From G965220075 sp965220075 (GTDB lineage Bacteria; Chloroflexota; UBA11872): a stretch of DNA of 64,000 nt. The translations under genes were made by a program, and so were the position numbers. The stretch lies in assembly GCA_965220075.1 (NCBI GenBank), contig OZ244806.1, forward strand, positions 1,736,001 through 1,800,000, given 5' to 3'. Numbering within the stretch: position 1 is the first letter of the stretch; every line of letters begins with the position of its first letter. Below, in pieces: positions 50,401 to 60,084 of the stretch. The notes under the pieces are model-generated. The model had not been told where the DNA came from. It was given only the letters and a program-made list of their open reading frames with translations, and made no database searches.

Positions 50401-52620
50401 CTCAACTCCCTGGGCGGGAAGGACGCTGGTATCGACCAGGCGCTCTGGCTCCTCGTACTGACCGCGGTGGCGATTCTAGGAGTGCCGTGGTCCGCGCTCC
50501 TGTTTCACCGGTTGCCGTCGCGCGGCGTGCTCGTCGCCGCGCCGCTTGGTCTTTTCCTGGCGCACTGGATAGCGTGGCTCGGCCTATTCACTCCGTGGGC
50601 GGTCAACGGGCAGCTCTACGCGTGGTCCGCGGCGGGCGTCTTTGCCCTCGTCACCGCTGCGCTGGCCTTCCTTACCAGGCGCCGCCTGGCCGCCGCGTGG
50701 CGGCGCCGCGGACTTTGGCTCGCGGGCCTCGTGATTCTCCTGGCCGCGTACGGGCTGGGAGTTGGCCTTCGCTGGTTGAATCCTGAAATCGCCGCGACCG
50801 AGAAGCCCATGGATTTGGCTCTGCTCAACGCCTCCATTCGCAGCGGCGCGTATCCGCCCTACGATCCCTGGTTTGCCGGCGAGCCCGTCAACTACTACTA
50901 CCTCGGATATTCGATTGCCGCGTTCCTGGCCAACCTGACGGGCGCGCCGGGCGAGGTTGCTTACAACCTGTTTCTCGCAACTCTGATGGCCCTCACGGTC
51001 ACGGCCACCGTTGCCGCGGCGCGCGACCTCGCGGTGCTCCTGGGGGCGGCTCGCCGGCTTTGGCTGGTGGTCGCGCCCTCCGCCCTGATCGGCGCGGTCG
51101 CCGGAAATCTCGCCATAGTTCGTGCGGTCTTCGGGGGAGAGTTTCGGGATAAGAACGGCTTTTGGGACGGTATTGGCTGGAATGCGTCTCGCGTCATCCA
51201 GAGTCACGGCCCCGACGGACTGACGGACTTCACCATCAACGAGTTCCCGGCTTTTTCCTTTGTGCTCGGTGATCTCCACCCGCACGTCATGGCGCTTCCC
51301 TTTGCGATCACGGCCATCGTGCTGGCGATGCAATGGACGGTCGCCTGGTGGACGGGCGACGAGCGCGCCGACGCGGCGGGGCTCGCGCGGGCCGGGCTCA
51401 GCGGGATTCTCCTGGGCGGGCTTTACGCGCTCAACGCGTGGGACCTGCCCACCTTCGCGGTGCTGGTCTTCGGAGGCGCCCTGTTCGCTCTGATGTTGAC
51501 GCCGCGGCCATCGCGCTGGCGCGCCTTCGTGCCCGCACTGGTCGTTGCTGTCGGCGCCATGCTGGGCGCCTGGCTGCCCTACTACCTCCAGTTTCGGGCT
51601 ATCAGCGACTCGATTGGCGTGGTTACGCAGCGCACACAGGCGCTCGACCTCGCGCAGGCGTTCGGGCTGATGCTGCTGCTGGTCACGGCGGGGATTTGGG
51701 CGCTTCTCTGGGATGCGGGACGCCGCGTACGCATGATGCTTGGCGGGCTCGCGCTTGCGGCAGTGCTGGCCGTTTTGGCGCTCGGGGGCGAGGTCATCTG
51801 GGCGCTTCTGGCACTGGCGGCCGCCGCTGCGGCCGTCGGTCTCTTGCGCCGCGCGAACGTGGGCGGCGTTACGCTGGCCTGGCTTGCGATCGCCGCCTTC
51901 GGTCTGCTGATCGTCGTAGAGCTGCTATTCGTTGACGACTTCTTCGGGCCGCCCAACCAGCGCATGAACACCGTGTTCAAGGTTCACTATCAGGCTTGGG
52001 CGGTTCTCGCGGTATTGAGCGGACCCGCGCTGTTCGTGGCGCTGCGGCGCCTTTACGCCGGTGTGGGAGCGCGCTGGGCGGCGGCGCGCGTGGGCTTCGT
52101 GGGAATCGGCGCGCTTCTGAGCGTCATGGCGCTCAGCTACCCGATAGTCGCCGTGGTTGCAAAGTCGCAGGCCAGCCCCTCGGGCGGGACTCTGGACGGT
52201 CTTGCTTTTGCCCGCGCGGCCAGCGCCGGTGATGTGGCCGTTGCGGAGTGGTTGCGCGAGCGGGCCGCCGCCAGCGCCGTCGTTTTGGAAGCCCCCGGTC
52301 AAGCCTACTCAGGCACTTCACGAATCTCCGCCTGGTCGGGCGTGCCCACTGTGATCGGCTGGGGCCAGCATGAGGAGCTGTGGCGCGGCGCCGATCCGCG
52401 AATCCCGCAGCGACAGGCCGAAGCCGCGCGCGTATACGCGACTGACGACCCCGCCGAATCGCTCGACATCCTGCGCCGCTACGGGGTCACGCACGTCGTC
52501 TACGGGGACATCGAGCGCCGCCGCTTTGGCACTGCAGCGGAGGGTTACCTGCGGTCGTTTCTCACGCAGGTATTCGAGGCCAAGGGCACGCTGCTTTTCG
52601 TGGTTCCGCCCTCCGCATGA
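50401..52620 (+). CDS. DUF2298 (YYY-type) polytopic membrane protein
   Basis: Large integral membrane protein with about 12-14 helices. Members of this family carry NYYYLGY, seen here as GEPVNYYYLGYSIAAF, plus NEFPAFSFVLGDLHPHVMALP and FFGPPNQRMNTVFKVHYQAW; function is unproven but it is thought to be a glycosyl- or lipid-processing enzyme. The GTG at 50467 would start inside the first helix. The frame stays open back to 50401 (IDQALWLLVLTAVAIL is encoded upstream), so a non-ATG start such as CTG 50410 is likely. An ATG at 50380 in the same frame is cut off by TAG 50398. It overlaps the next gene by ATGA. Confidence 0.8.
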   Translation, partial: LNSLGGKDAGIDQALWLLVLTAVAILGVPWSALLFHRLPSRGVLVAAPLGLFLAHWIAWLGLFTPWAVNGQLYAWSAAGVFALVTAALAFLTRRRLAAAWRRRGLWLAGLVILLAAYGLGVGLRWLNPEIAATEKPMDLALLNASIRSGAYPPYDPWFAGEPVNYYYLGYSIAAFLANLTGAPGEVAYNLFLATLMALTVTATVAAARDLAVLLGAARRLWLVVAPSALIGAVAGNLAIVRAVFGGEFRDKNGFWDGIGWNASRVIQSHGPDGLTDFTINEFPAFSFVLGDLHPHVMALPFAITAIVLAMQWTVAWWTGDERADAAGLARAGLSGILLGGLYALNAWDLPTFAVLVFGGALFALMLTPRPSRWRAFVPALVVAVGAMLGAWLPYYLQFRAISDSIGVVTQRTQALDLAQAFGLMLLLVTAGIWALLWDAGRRVRMMLGGLALAAVLAVLALGGEVIWALLALAAAAAAVGLLRRANVGGVTLAWLAIAAFGLLIVVELLFVDDFFGPPNQRMNTVFKVHYQAWAVLAVLSGPALFVALRRLYAGVGARWAAARVGFVGIGALLSVMALSYPIVAVVAKSQASPSGGTLDGLAFARAASAGDVAVAEWLRERAAASAVVLEAPGQAYSGTSRISAWSGVPTVIGWGQHEELWRGADPRIPQRQAEAARVYATDDPAESLDILRRYGVTHVVYGDIERRRFGTAAEGYLRSFLTQVFEAKGTLLFVVPPSA

Positions 52621-54344
52621 TCGCCCGGCGGAGCCTCGCGCCTAGCATGCGGGGCCGCACGCGCGACTGGCTCGCGGCGCCGGCCCTGGCCGGGGTCAGC
52701 CGCGGGGAGCTGCTGCTCTACGGGCTCATTCTGGTCGCCGCCGCGCTGCTGCGGTTCTACGACCTTGGCGCCCGCACGCTCCACCACGATGAGTCCATCC
52801 ACGCCAAGGAATCGTTCGACATCATCCACGGCAAGGCATACAACTATGATCCCGCCTACCACGGCCCGCTGCTCTACTTCAGCAACGCGCTTCTCTTTCT
52901 CATTGTCGGCGCCGAGGACGTCGTGGTGCGCGTGCTGCCGGCCCTGGTTGGAGTTGGGGCGGTTGCCTCCTTGCTGATCTTTCGACCGGAGCTCGGTCGC
53001 GTCGGAACGCCCTTGGCCATGGCCGCCATGACCCTGTCCATGGCGTTTCTCTACTACTCCCGCTTCGCACGCAATGACATCTACGTGGCCCTGTTGACCC
53101 TCATCATCGTAGGCGCCCTGGTTCGCTATGCGGCCAGGCCGTGCGTGCGCTGGATCTACGTGGCCTGGATCGGCCTGGCGCTCTCCTTCGCCATGAAGGA
53201 GAACACCTTCATCCACGGGTTCTTGCTAGTGGTGGTGCTTCTCGTGTTCGGACTCGCGGCCACGTGGTCGCGCCTGCGCCCGTCGGCGCGGGTGTCGCGG
53301 AGCGTGCGCGCCATGGACGCGGCCGCGACCCACCTCGTGCGCCACGGCGAGCACTTAGCGTATGGCCTGCTGATCTTTGCGGGGCTGACGTTCCTCTTCT
53401 ACACCACTTTCCTGACCAACCTGCAGGGGTTCCGGGACGCGTTTGTCGAGTCCGTGAGCTACTGGACTGGGGTGCACGAATCCGAACGGGTTAACCAACC
53501 TTGGTTCTACTACCTGATGTTCATGCTGGTTTACGAGCCCTTCGCACTGCTGATCGGCGCCGTGGCGCTGCTTCGCGTCAATACCGCTCGTAGTCCTCTT
53601 CCGCTAGTGCTGGCCATCTGGGCCGTCTTGGGCACGGCCATCTACTCCGCGGCGGGCGAGAAGGCCCCCTGGCTCATCCTGCACATGCTCTGGCCCTTCT
53701 TGCTGCTGGCGAGCTGGCAGGTCGGGCGCTTGCTCGAGTCGCGCCGGTCACGCCTTTTACGCGTGATAGTGGCGGTATTGGCGGCCCTGCTGCTGGCTTG
53801 GACGGTTCGGTTCGCGCTTCCCACGAACTTCGAACGCGGCGAGTCGCCCGTCGACTTCGTGGTGTATGTTCAGTCCACAACCGACGTAATCGAGACGACC
53901 CGTATTCTCGACCGCGCGGGGGTGATCAGCGGGGCCGGCCGCGACCTTCGAGTGATTGTGTATGCGGACTATGCCTGGCCCTTTGCCTGGTATCTGCGAC
54001 GCTACCCCAACGTGCACTACACAGCGAAGATCGAGGCCGACGACTTGCGCGACGCCGCCGCGGTGATCGTCTCGCCCTTCCAAGCTGCTGAGTTCAGGGG
54101 GGCGCTCTCCGACCACGTGGCGCGACCGATGGTGCTTCGCGCCTGGTTCCCTGAGTATGCCTATAAGGCTTGGGGCCCTACTTTCCTCTTCGATTTCATC
54201 GGCGATCCCGCGGCGCGCACGAACCTGTGGAGCTGGCTTTGGGAGCGCCGCGAGACGCCGGCGCCCACTGGCACCTTCGACTACGTGCTCTACGTGCGGG
54301 CCGGTCTGATGGACGCCGTGCCCGTCGGCGAGGCGCTGCCGTGA
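52617..54344 (+). CDS. TIGR03663-type membrane glycosyltransferase-like protein
   Basis: 575-residue membrane protein of the ArnT/PMT-like glycosyltransferase clan. TLHHDESIHAKESFDI has the Asp-Glu catalytic-type loop after the first helix, HGPLLYFSNALLFL follows, and ARNDIYVAL and KENTFIHGF are further family motifs. About 11 helices, with a soluble C-terminal part from about residue 430. Together with DUF2298 and the FAD enzyme it forms a three-gene coupled set seen in Chloroflexota and archaea. Sugar donor and acceptor unknown. Confidence 0.82.
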   Translation: MIARRSLAPSMRGRTRDWLAAPALAGVSRGELLLYGLILVAAALLRFYDLGARTLHHDESIHAKESFDIIHGKAYNYDPAYHGPLLYFSNALLFLIVGAEDVVVRVLPALVGVGAVASLLIFRPELGRVGTPLAMAAMTLSMAFLYYSRFARNDIYVALLTLIIVGALVRYAARPCVRWIYVAWIGLALSFAMKENTFIHGFLLVVVLLVFGLAATWSRLRPSARVSRSVRAMDAAATHLVRHGEHLAYGLLIFAGLTFLFYTTFLTNLQGFRDAFVESVSYWTGVHESERVNQPWFYYLMFMLVYEPFALLIGAVALLRVNTARSPLPLVLAIWAVLGTAIYSAAGEKAPWLILHMLWPFLLLASWQVGRLLESRRSRLLRVIVAVLAALLLAWTVRFALPTNFERGESPVDFVVYVQSTTDVIETTRILDRAGVISGAGRDLRVIVYADYAWPFAWYLRRYPNVHYTAKIEADDLRDAAAVIVSPFQAAEFRGALSDHVARPMVLRAWFPEYAYKAWGPTFLFDFIGDPAARTNLWSWLWERRETPAPTGTFDYVLYVRAGLMDAVPVGEALP

Positions 54345-55669
54345 AAGTGGCGATTGTCGGCGCTGGCATCACCGGGCTCACGCTGGCCCACGAGTTGAGC
54401 AAGCGCGGCCACGCGGTCGAAATCTTCGAGGCCGGTCGAGCGCCCGGCGGCGAGCTCGCTACCGTTGAAGTCGGCGGCGAGCCTGTGGAGCGCTTCTACC
54501 ACCACCTGTTCACGCACGACAGCTTCATGATCGAGCTCGCCCGGGAGCTCGGCATCGAGTCGTCGCTTCAATGGCACGAGCCTGAGATGGGGTTCTACGC
54601 CGCCGGGCGTATGTACCCGTTCACTTCGCCCTCGGACCTCCTGCGGTTTTCCTACCTCTCTCTGCCGGCGCGCCTCCGTATGGGCCTTGCGACCCTCTAC
54701 CTCCAGCGCAAGCGGGATTACGAGGGGCTGGAGGACACCACGGCGGCGGAGCTGATGCCCCGGCTGATGGGCCGCGAGGCTTTCCATAAGGTCTGGGAGA
54801 ACATGCTGCGCGCCAAGTTCGATTCCCATTGGGATACGGTCTCGATGGCTTGGATGTGGGCGCGCCTGGTCGCGCGCGCGCGCACCCGCACCGCGAATAA
54901 GCAGCGCGAGCGGCTTGGCTATTTCAAGGGCAGCTTTCGCGTAATCGTGGACGCGCTCGTCGAGTCCAACCTCCGGCGCGGCGTGGCGATCAGGCTGGCT
55001 GAGCCGGTCGAGGTCATCTCGATAGGCGAGCCCGGCGCGCCCGCCTTGCGGGTGAAGGGCGAACCGGTCGACGCGGACGCTGTGGTCGCAACCGTGGGAC
55101 TTCCCATTATTCGCCGGCTGCTGCCGCCAACACGGCGAGAGTTCACGGAGCATCTGGCCGCCACCGCTTACGTGGGCGCCTGCGTCGCGCTATTGCAGAT
55201 CTCGCGGCCGCTCTCTCGCTACTACTGGACCAACATCGGCGACCGCGATCTGCCCTTCGCGGCCCTAATCGAGCACACCAACCTGGTGGGCGCGCAGCGC
55301 TACGGAGGGCGGCGCCTCCTATACGTCGGCAACTACCTACCTGCCGATCACGAGTTCTTCAGCATCGACGACGACGCTCTCATCGACCGCTTCGCGGCGC
55401 CCATCCATAAGGTGTTTCCGTCCTTCCGCCGCGATGACGTGGAGGCTTACTGGGTCTCGCGCGACCCGGTTGCGCAGCCCGTGATCGCGGCTGGCTACCA
55501 GCGCCGCAAGCCCGCCTATCGAACGCCGATCGCGGGCTTTTACATCTGCAATACGGCGCAGATCTATCCCGAGGATCGGGGCACGAATCACAACGTGCGC
55601 ATCGCGCGCGACGCCGTGGCGCAGCTGAACGCCGACGCTCCCTCACTGGTAAGCGCGGCACGCTCCTAA
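54341..55669 (+). CDS. NAD(P)/FAD-dependent amine-oxidase-fold oxidoreductase
   Basis: 442-residue flavoprotein of the protoporphyrinogen oxidase/desaturase/UDP-galactopyranose mutase-like group. VAIVGAGITGLTLAHELSKRG is the FAD motif, HAVEIFEAGRAPGGELATVE the second, HHLFTHDS follows, and GFYICNTAQIYPEDRGTNHN (in part) the C-terminal FAD contact. A UDP-sugar mutase-like or lipid saturation role would fit its coupling to a membrane glycosyltransferase but is not proven. It starts at GTG 54341, overlapping the upstream stop (GTGA). Confidence 0.8.
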   Translation: MKVAIVGAGITGLTLAHELSKRGHAVEIFEAGRAPGGELATVEVGGEPVERFYHHLFTHDSFMIELARELGIESSLQWHEPEMGFYAAGRMYPFTSPSDLLRFSYLSLPARLRMGLATLYLQRKRDYEGLEDTTAAELMPRLMGREAFHKVWENMLRAKFDSHWDTVSMAWMWARLVARARTRTANKQRERLGYFKGSFRVIVDALVESNLRRGVAIRLAEPVEVISIGEPGAPALRVKGEPVDADAVVATVGLPIIRRLLPPTRREFTEHLAATAYVGACVALLQISRPLSRYYWTNIGDRDLPFAALIEHTNLVGAQRYGGRRLLYVGNYLPADHEFFSIDDDALIDRFAAPIHKVFPSFRRDDVEAYWVSRDPVAQPVIAAGYQRRKPAYRTPIAGFYICNTAQIYPEDRGTNHNVRIARDAVAQLNADAPSLVSAARS

Positions 55670-55782
55670 CGAGCGTAGGCGCGGCCCGCCTCCTATAGCG
55701 AGCGGCTGGCCCGCGCGATTTGCAAGTGCAGTCTAGGGGTGGTTTGGTCGACGAGTCCCATCCGCACCCCAGCTGCGAATGG

Positions 55783-56547
55783 CTAGAGACCGTCAGGCAC
55801 GATTCGCAGGCTGCCGCCGTTACCTAGCTCCGGCACCACGATAGAGGCATCCAGCTCGGCGCAGAACCGCACGTCTTCCTGCAACCCCAGGGGCTCGAGC
55901 ATTCGTGCGCTGCGTGAGACCTTGAGAGCGTCGTAGGGAGTTCGATAGGCCTGCTTGACGATCATGGCCAGCGTGGCCGACTCATCCAATTCCACGTTCG
56001 GCCTTACTCGCAGCATGCGTCGCACCATCTCCCCGGCGGTGTAGACGTCGTCAAGCGCAACCTCCCCCGAACGTCCGGCGCACACGATCGAGATCTCGGT
56101 CTGCTCCTCCGGCTGCCCGCGGGCGGCTTCCAGCGCTCGCCGTGCGGCGGCGCCCACGTTGCGCAAAGCGGCCACGAAGGTGCGCCGCGAGGCGGACCAG
56201 CGGTGCAGGGCGCGGCTGCCGTTCGTGGTGGCGAACACCACCTTGCGACCGTGCAGACTCGTATCCGCAATCTCGCGCGGAGAGTTTCCCAGGTCGAATC
56301 CGTCCGGCTTTTCGCCGCCCGATTCCCCACACAGAACGGTGCCCGCGCCCAGCCGCGCGGCGGCCTTGCGCGCGGTCTCGATGTCTTTGGCGACCCACAC
56401 CTGGGGATCGCCGGACCCGGCCAGCGCGACCAATGTGGTTGAGGCCCGAATCACGTCCACCACCACGCACACGCCCGCGGGGTCGGGCGCCAGCGCTTCC
56501 GGTGTCAGCGCGACCGAAACGCGCGTCACACCCGGGCTTGCTGCCAT
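55783..56547 (-). CDS. comB: 2-phosphosulfolactate phosphatase (ComB family)
   Basis: 254-residue Mg-dependent phosphatase of the ComB family, which makes sulfolactate from phosphosulfolactate. CVVVDVIRASTTLVALAG, LCGESGGEKPDGFDLGNSPRE (in part) and FATTNGSRALHRW are diagnostic, and ALDDVYTAGEMVRRM is near the end. Other coenzyme M or sulfolactate genes are not in the window. The start overlaps the end of the MATE gene by 22 nt. Confidence 0.9.
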   Translation of the reverse strand: MAASPGVTRVSVALTPEALAPDPAGVCVVVDVIRASTTLVALAGSGDPQVWVAKDIETARKAAARLGAGTVLCGESGGEKPDGFDLGNSPREIADTSLHGRKVVFATTNGSRALHRWSASRRTFVAALRNVGAAARRALEAARGQPEEQTEISIVCAGRSGEVALDDVYTAGEMVRRMLRVRPNVELDESATLAMIVKQAYRTPYDALKVSRSARMLEPLGLQEDVRFCAELDASIVVPELGNGGSLRIVPDGL

Positions 56548-57899
56548 TTACCTGATCTAAAGCGCATATAGGAGGTCAACCCGCGCGCCGCGAAGTCCGC
56601 TCCGGAGCCCAGCCAGATGCCCGTCAGCCCGAGATTGAGCGCGATGCCGAATATCAGCGCCACCGGTAATCGCACGATCCACATGGCCAGTATCGCGATA
56701 ACCATCGTCGCACGCGTGTCGCCGGCGCCCCGCAAGGCGCCCGGGAAGGCTACCGCCGGACCCTGCAGAGGAACCATGAGTCCCATGATGCGCAACGGCA
56801 GCTCCGCGGTTTCGATCACCGCGGGATCATCGGTAAAAGCCTGCGCCAGCTGGCCGGGCAGCAGGAAGATCAGCAGTCCGACCAGCGCCGACAGCAGCGT
56901 CGCGCCCAGCGCCGCTTCGCGGCCAAATCTGCGCGCCAGCTCGGGCGCGCCGGCCCCAAGGCTCTGACCCACCGCGGTCGATGCCGCCACGCTCATTCCG
57001 AAGGATATCGAGAACGAGAGACTCAGCACGGCCGTCGTCACGTTCTGGGCCGCGAAGCTCACGGCCCCAAGCGACAACCCGATGATCGAAAACATCATGA
57101 CTCCGCCCATGGCTATGCCCTGCTCCGCCGCTGCCGGCAGGCCCACCCGGATCACGCGGCGCAGCGTCGTGCGGTCGACGGCGGTCCCTTGCCAAAGCGC
57201 CTCGCGCAGCGCCGAGCGCCACACGACCAGGCCCAGATGCGCCGCCGCCACTACCCGAGCCACGTTGAAAGCGATGGCCAGTCCAACCAGCCCCATCCCC
57301 TCGATCCCCAGGCCGCCAAAGACCAGCAAATACCCCAGCGCCCCGTTGGTGAGCATCATCAACAGCGAGGCGACCATCGGTGATCGGGTGTCGCCGGCGC
57401 CGCGCAGCACGGCGCTCAGGCTGACCATCAGCGCGTGCACGGGCGCCAACAGCATGCTCGCGCGTATGTACGGCGCTCCCAGGCGGACGATCTCGTCAGG
57501 CGCCCCGATCAGCGTCAGCAGCTGCGGCGCCAGGGCCAGCACCACGGCCGTGATCAGCACGGACGCCGCGATCGACGCCGCCAGACCGTGCCACGCGACC
57601 TTTCGCGCGTCCGCGTAGTCGCGCGCACCCACCGCGCGCGCCACCTGCGCCAGGGTCCCTATGCTCAGTCCAAGGAACAGCGTGAAGGTGAAGAACATCA
57701 GGAAGTTCGAAATGCCCGCCGCGCTCAGAGCCTCGGCGCTCAGGCGTCCGGCCAGCGCCGTGTTGAGCATGAAAATTCCGGTCTGGAGGAAGTTCTCCAG
57801 CACTGAGGGCCAGGCCAGCCTGAAGAGGCGCCTGCGCATGCCCCTTATCTCGGCCTGTGATGCGGGCGGCCGTGGAAGTTCTTTAGGCGCGGTGTGCAT
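56526..57899 (-). CDS. MATE-family efflux transporter
   Basis: 457-residue transporter with 12 predicted helices in two similar halves. LAWPSVLENFLQTGIFMLNTA near helix 1 and GAPEIVRLG-like sequence (here GAPDEIVRLGAPYIRASM) are MATE landmarks; MSVAASTAVGQSLGAGAPELA starts the second half. Members expel drugs or metabolites with Na+ or H+ entry. ATG 57899 is preferred to TTG 57926; neither has a strong ribosome-binding site. The cognate comB is overlapped downstream. Confidence 0.86.
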   Translation of the reverse strand: MHTAPKELPRPPASQAEIRGMRRRLFRLAWPSVLENFLQTGIFMLNTALAGRLSAEALSAAGISNFLMFFTFTLFLGLSIGTLAQVARAVGARDYADARKVAWHGLAASIAASVLITAVVLALAPQLLTLIGAPDEIVRLGAPYIRASMLLAPVHALMVSLSAVLRGAGDTRSPMVASLLMMLTNGALGYLLVFGGLGIEGMGLVGLAIAFNVARVVAAAHLGLVVWRSALREALWQGTAVDRTTLRRVIRVGLPAAAEQGIAMGGVMMFSIIGLSLGAVSFAAQNVTTAVLSLSFSISFGMSVAASTAVGQSLGAGAPELARRFGREAALGATLLSALVGLLIFLLPGQLAQAFTDDPAVIETAELPLRIMGLMVPLQGPAVAFPGALRGAGDTRATMVIAILAMWIVRLPVALIFGIALNLGLTGIWLGSGADFAARGLTSYMRFRSGKWQQARV

Positions 57900-58003
57900 G
57901 GGGAGGGGATTGGGGCGGGAGAGCAAGATTGCGGCGTCTCGGCCGGAAGGCCGCCGCCCGGTCGGATTCTAAGCCGCGCGCCCGGCCGCGTATGTCGTGG
58001 ACA

Positions 58004-58284
58004 GGTAATGGGTCACTTTGATCAGCTCCCCCTCCGTCATTCCCGCGCACGGAGACCTTTGCGTAACCCCTCGTCATTCCCGCGCACGCGGGAATCTAGG
58101 CCCCACCCAACCTGGAACCGCGCAGGGTTCCCCCGGACATCCTTAGCCTGATCGAGTTATGCAAACGTCTTCGCACGCGGGAATCCAGAGCCCGCCCGCC
58201 GGCGGACGAACCGAGCGGGTCGCGAGTCCGCCCGCTGGCGATGTGTCACCCCGCCACGTACGGACATGAAAGTGACCCACTACC
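58004..58284. mobile_element. Noncoding segment bounded by 16-bp inverted repeats (MITE or IS remnant)
   Basis: GGTAATGGGTCACTTT (58004-58019) and its inverse at 58269-58284 (GGTAGTGGGTCACTTT when read on the minus strand) match at 15 of 16 positions. The 249 bp between carry no credible gene but contain copies of a hairpin repeat. No transposase lies inside, so this is a short nonautonomous element or what is left of an IS. No flanking duplication was recognised. Confidence 0.5.
58036..58188. repeat. Three copies of a CGTCATTCCCGCG hairpin repeat
   Basis: The full copy (58073-58100) has perfect arms ATTCCCGCG and CGCGGGAAT around CA. Truncated copies are at 58036-58054 (5' half) and 58173-58188 (3' half, CGCACGCGGGAATCCAG). 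Resembles intergenic REP-type repeats common in many bacterial genomes. Confidence 0.6.
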
Positions 58285-58359
58285 CATGGACACCGATTCC
58301 ACCGCGTCCATACCATGCTCAGAGACCTCTCAACCGATTCGTACGAAGGAACCCGCCGC

Positions 58360-59523
58360 ATGCCGGCCCGTCGTTTGCTCATACTGCTAGGCGCCGCGGC
58401 CTTTGCCGTGGCCGGCGGCATATCCTTGCGGCGGCGCGCCGCCGATCGCGGCATGGTGGACTGGCCGCGCGCGAACCTGCTCGCCCGTCTCCTTGCGGGC
58501 GAACCTCAGCCGCGGGCTTACGACGACGCGCTGACCGACTCCTATCAGCGCGTGGTCGAGCGGAGTTTCGAGGCGATTGCGGCCTATACGGGATGGGAGA
58601 TGCCTCCCGGCGACTTGCCCGTGCGGGTGGTCGGTCGCGCCGCCTGGGTGGACGTGAACATTGCGAACTTCCAAACAATGCTGGGCCCGCTGATCGGCGC
58701 CTACGGCCGCGTGGAAGCGCGCGCCGGCCTGGCGGCGCAGCTTGTCGGCACCGCCACCCACTACGGAGTCACTGGTCAGATTGGCGTCCTCCTGGGGGTT
58801 CTCAGCCGGCGCGTGCTCGGGCAGTACGACATTCCACTCATGGAGCCCGAGCCGGAGAGGGCCTCGATAATCTTCGTGGAGCCCAACATCCGCATGCTCG
58901 CGCATCGGCTGGGCATCCGAATCGATGACCTGCGCATGTGGGTGGCTCTGCACGAGAGCACGCACGCGTTCCAGTTCCAGGCGGGCCATCCGCCCTGGCT
59001 GCGCGGCTACACCTCGCAGCTCTTGCGGCAGTACATAAGCGAGACCGTGGAAGCGCTGAGTACGAGCGGTCAGCTGCGCGCGCGGCTGCGCCACGGCATC
59101 CACAAGCTGCGCCGCGGAGACATGCGTTCCGCCGGCCTGCTGCGCCTGGCGCTCAGCGACGGGCAAGCGGCTGCGATCGGACGTATTCAAGCGCTCATGA
59201 CGCTGGTGGAGGGCTACAGCAACCACGTCATGCGCGCCACCGGCGAGCGGGTCATTCCCGACTACGCAAGGCTGGCGCGGCGCATGCAGGCGCGCGAACG
59301 TTCCCGCGGCTCAGCCTTCCGCGTGCTTGCGCGCATGCTAGGCCTCGAGATGAAGCTTGAGCAATATCGAGTGGGAGAGGCTTTCGTGGATCACGTGGTG
59401 ACCACGCGCGGTCTCGCCTTCGTGAACCGCGCCTGGGAGGGCCCGGCCAACGTGCCCACGCTCGTCGAGACGCATGACCCCGCCGCCTGGATCCGGCGCC
59501 TGGATCTCGACGACTCGACCTGA
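58360..59523 (+). CDS. DUF2342 zinc-dependent metalloprotease-like protein
   Basis: 387-residue protein of the DUF2342/TIGR03883 family. HESTHAFQF provides HExxH, and LVEGYSNHVMRA carries the downstream Glu-containing ligand region. ATG 58360 is preferred to 58315 because GAAGGAA lies 11 nt upstream. The N-terminus is a single hydrophobic stretch (LLILLGAAAFAVAGGI), a signal or membrane anchor. Family members often lie near coenzyme F420 genes or in actinobacteria; function is unproven. A hairpin follows the stop. Confidence 0.82.
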   Translation: MPARRLLILLGAAAFAVAGGISLRRRAADRGMVDWPRANLLARLLAGEPQPRAYDDALTDSYQRVVERSFEAIAAYTGWEMPPGDLPVRVVGRAAWVDVNIANFQTMLGPLIGAYGRVEARAGLAAQLVGTATHYGVTGQIGVLLGVLSRRVLGQYDIPLMEPEPERASIIFVEPNIRMLAHRLGIRIDDLRMWVALHESTHAFQFQAGHPPWLRGYTSQLLRQYISETVEALSTSGQLRARLRHGIHKLRRGDMRSAGLLRLALSDGQAAAIGRIQALMTLVEGYSNHVMRATGERVIPDYARLARRMQARERSRGSAFRVLARMLGLEMKLEQYRVGEAFVDHVVTTRGLAFVNRAWEGPANVPTLVETHDPAAWIRRLDLDDST

Positions 59524-59534
59524 GCCAAAGTCCC

Positions 59535-59562
59535 CGGGCGCCCCGCCTACGCCGTGCGCCCG
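59535..59562 (+). terminator. Hairpin terminator after the DUF2342 gene
   Basis: CGGGCGC (59535-59541) pairs with GCGCCCG (59556-59562) and is followed by AAGTTCTTAG. It lies 12 nt after the stop. Confidence 0.5.
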
Positions 59563-60084
59563 AAGTTCTTAGAGGCGCTCGTGAGGGTCCGCCGAGCAGC
59601 CCTCTGCGCAAGGCTTATCTGGCAATCCTCACTACGCCGACCATCTCTTGCCCGCGCACGCTGCGTTCGCCGACTCCGCCGAAGACCGGGACCGTCAAGA
59701 TGTCGGTTGCTCACTGAGGCATCAAGCGAGCTGTATCTGTCAGCCGTACTGGCGGTCACTCCTTACGAGATAGGGTGCGCTACAGATGGCTTCGGCGGTA
59801 TCGCTAACCTTGGATCACGTAAGTTCGAGTCCCTAATGGCGGGCCTGAGCGTACTGAACCGCGAACTTTTTGGCGGTAGGTCTCGATATAGAGGCCGGAA
59901 ACCGGCGAGACGACATAGTCAAAGCTCTGACAGGCTTCCTAGTCGGCCGAGGTTGGCGGTTCGCAAAGCTCGCTAGTGCTTCTCTGGCACAGCATTCGCG
60001 CGCCGCTTCGTGTGGGGCTAGCCGGCTTGTTCGGGGTAGAGGGCGATACATGCGTGTGCGGATCAGTGTGGGCAGCCGGTGATT
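59563..60084. other. Gene-free region before queC
   Basis: 522 bp with no convincing coding frame. A short tRNA-like T-loop motif (GTTCGAGTCC near 59823-59832) lacks a pairing stem and is not called. Composition changes here from very GC-rich to less so, which may mark an old insertion boundary. Confidence 0.4.

Noticed and set aside
59800..59850. Possible tRNA (GTTCGAGTCC T-loop-like sequence)
   Set aside because: The five bases on each side do not pair, and no D-arm, anticodon stem or acceptor could be drawn; at best a decayed remnant.
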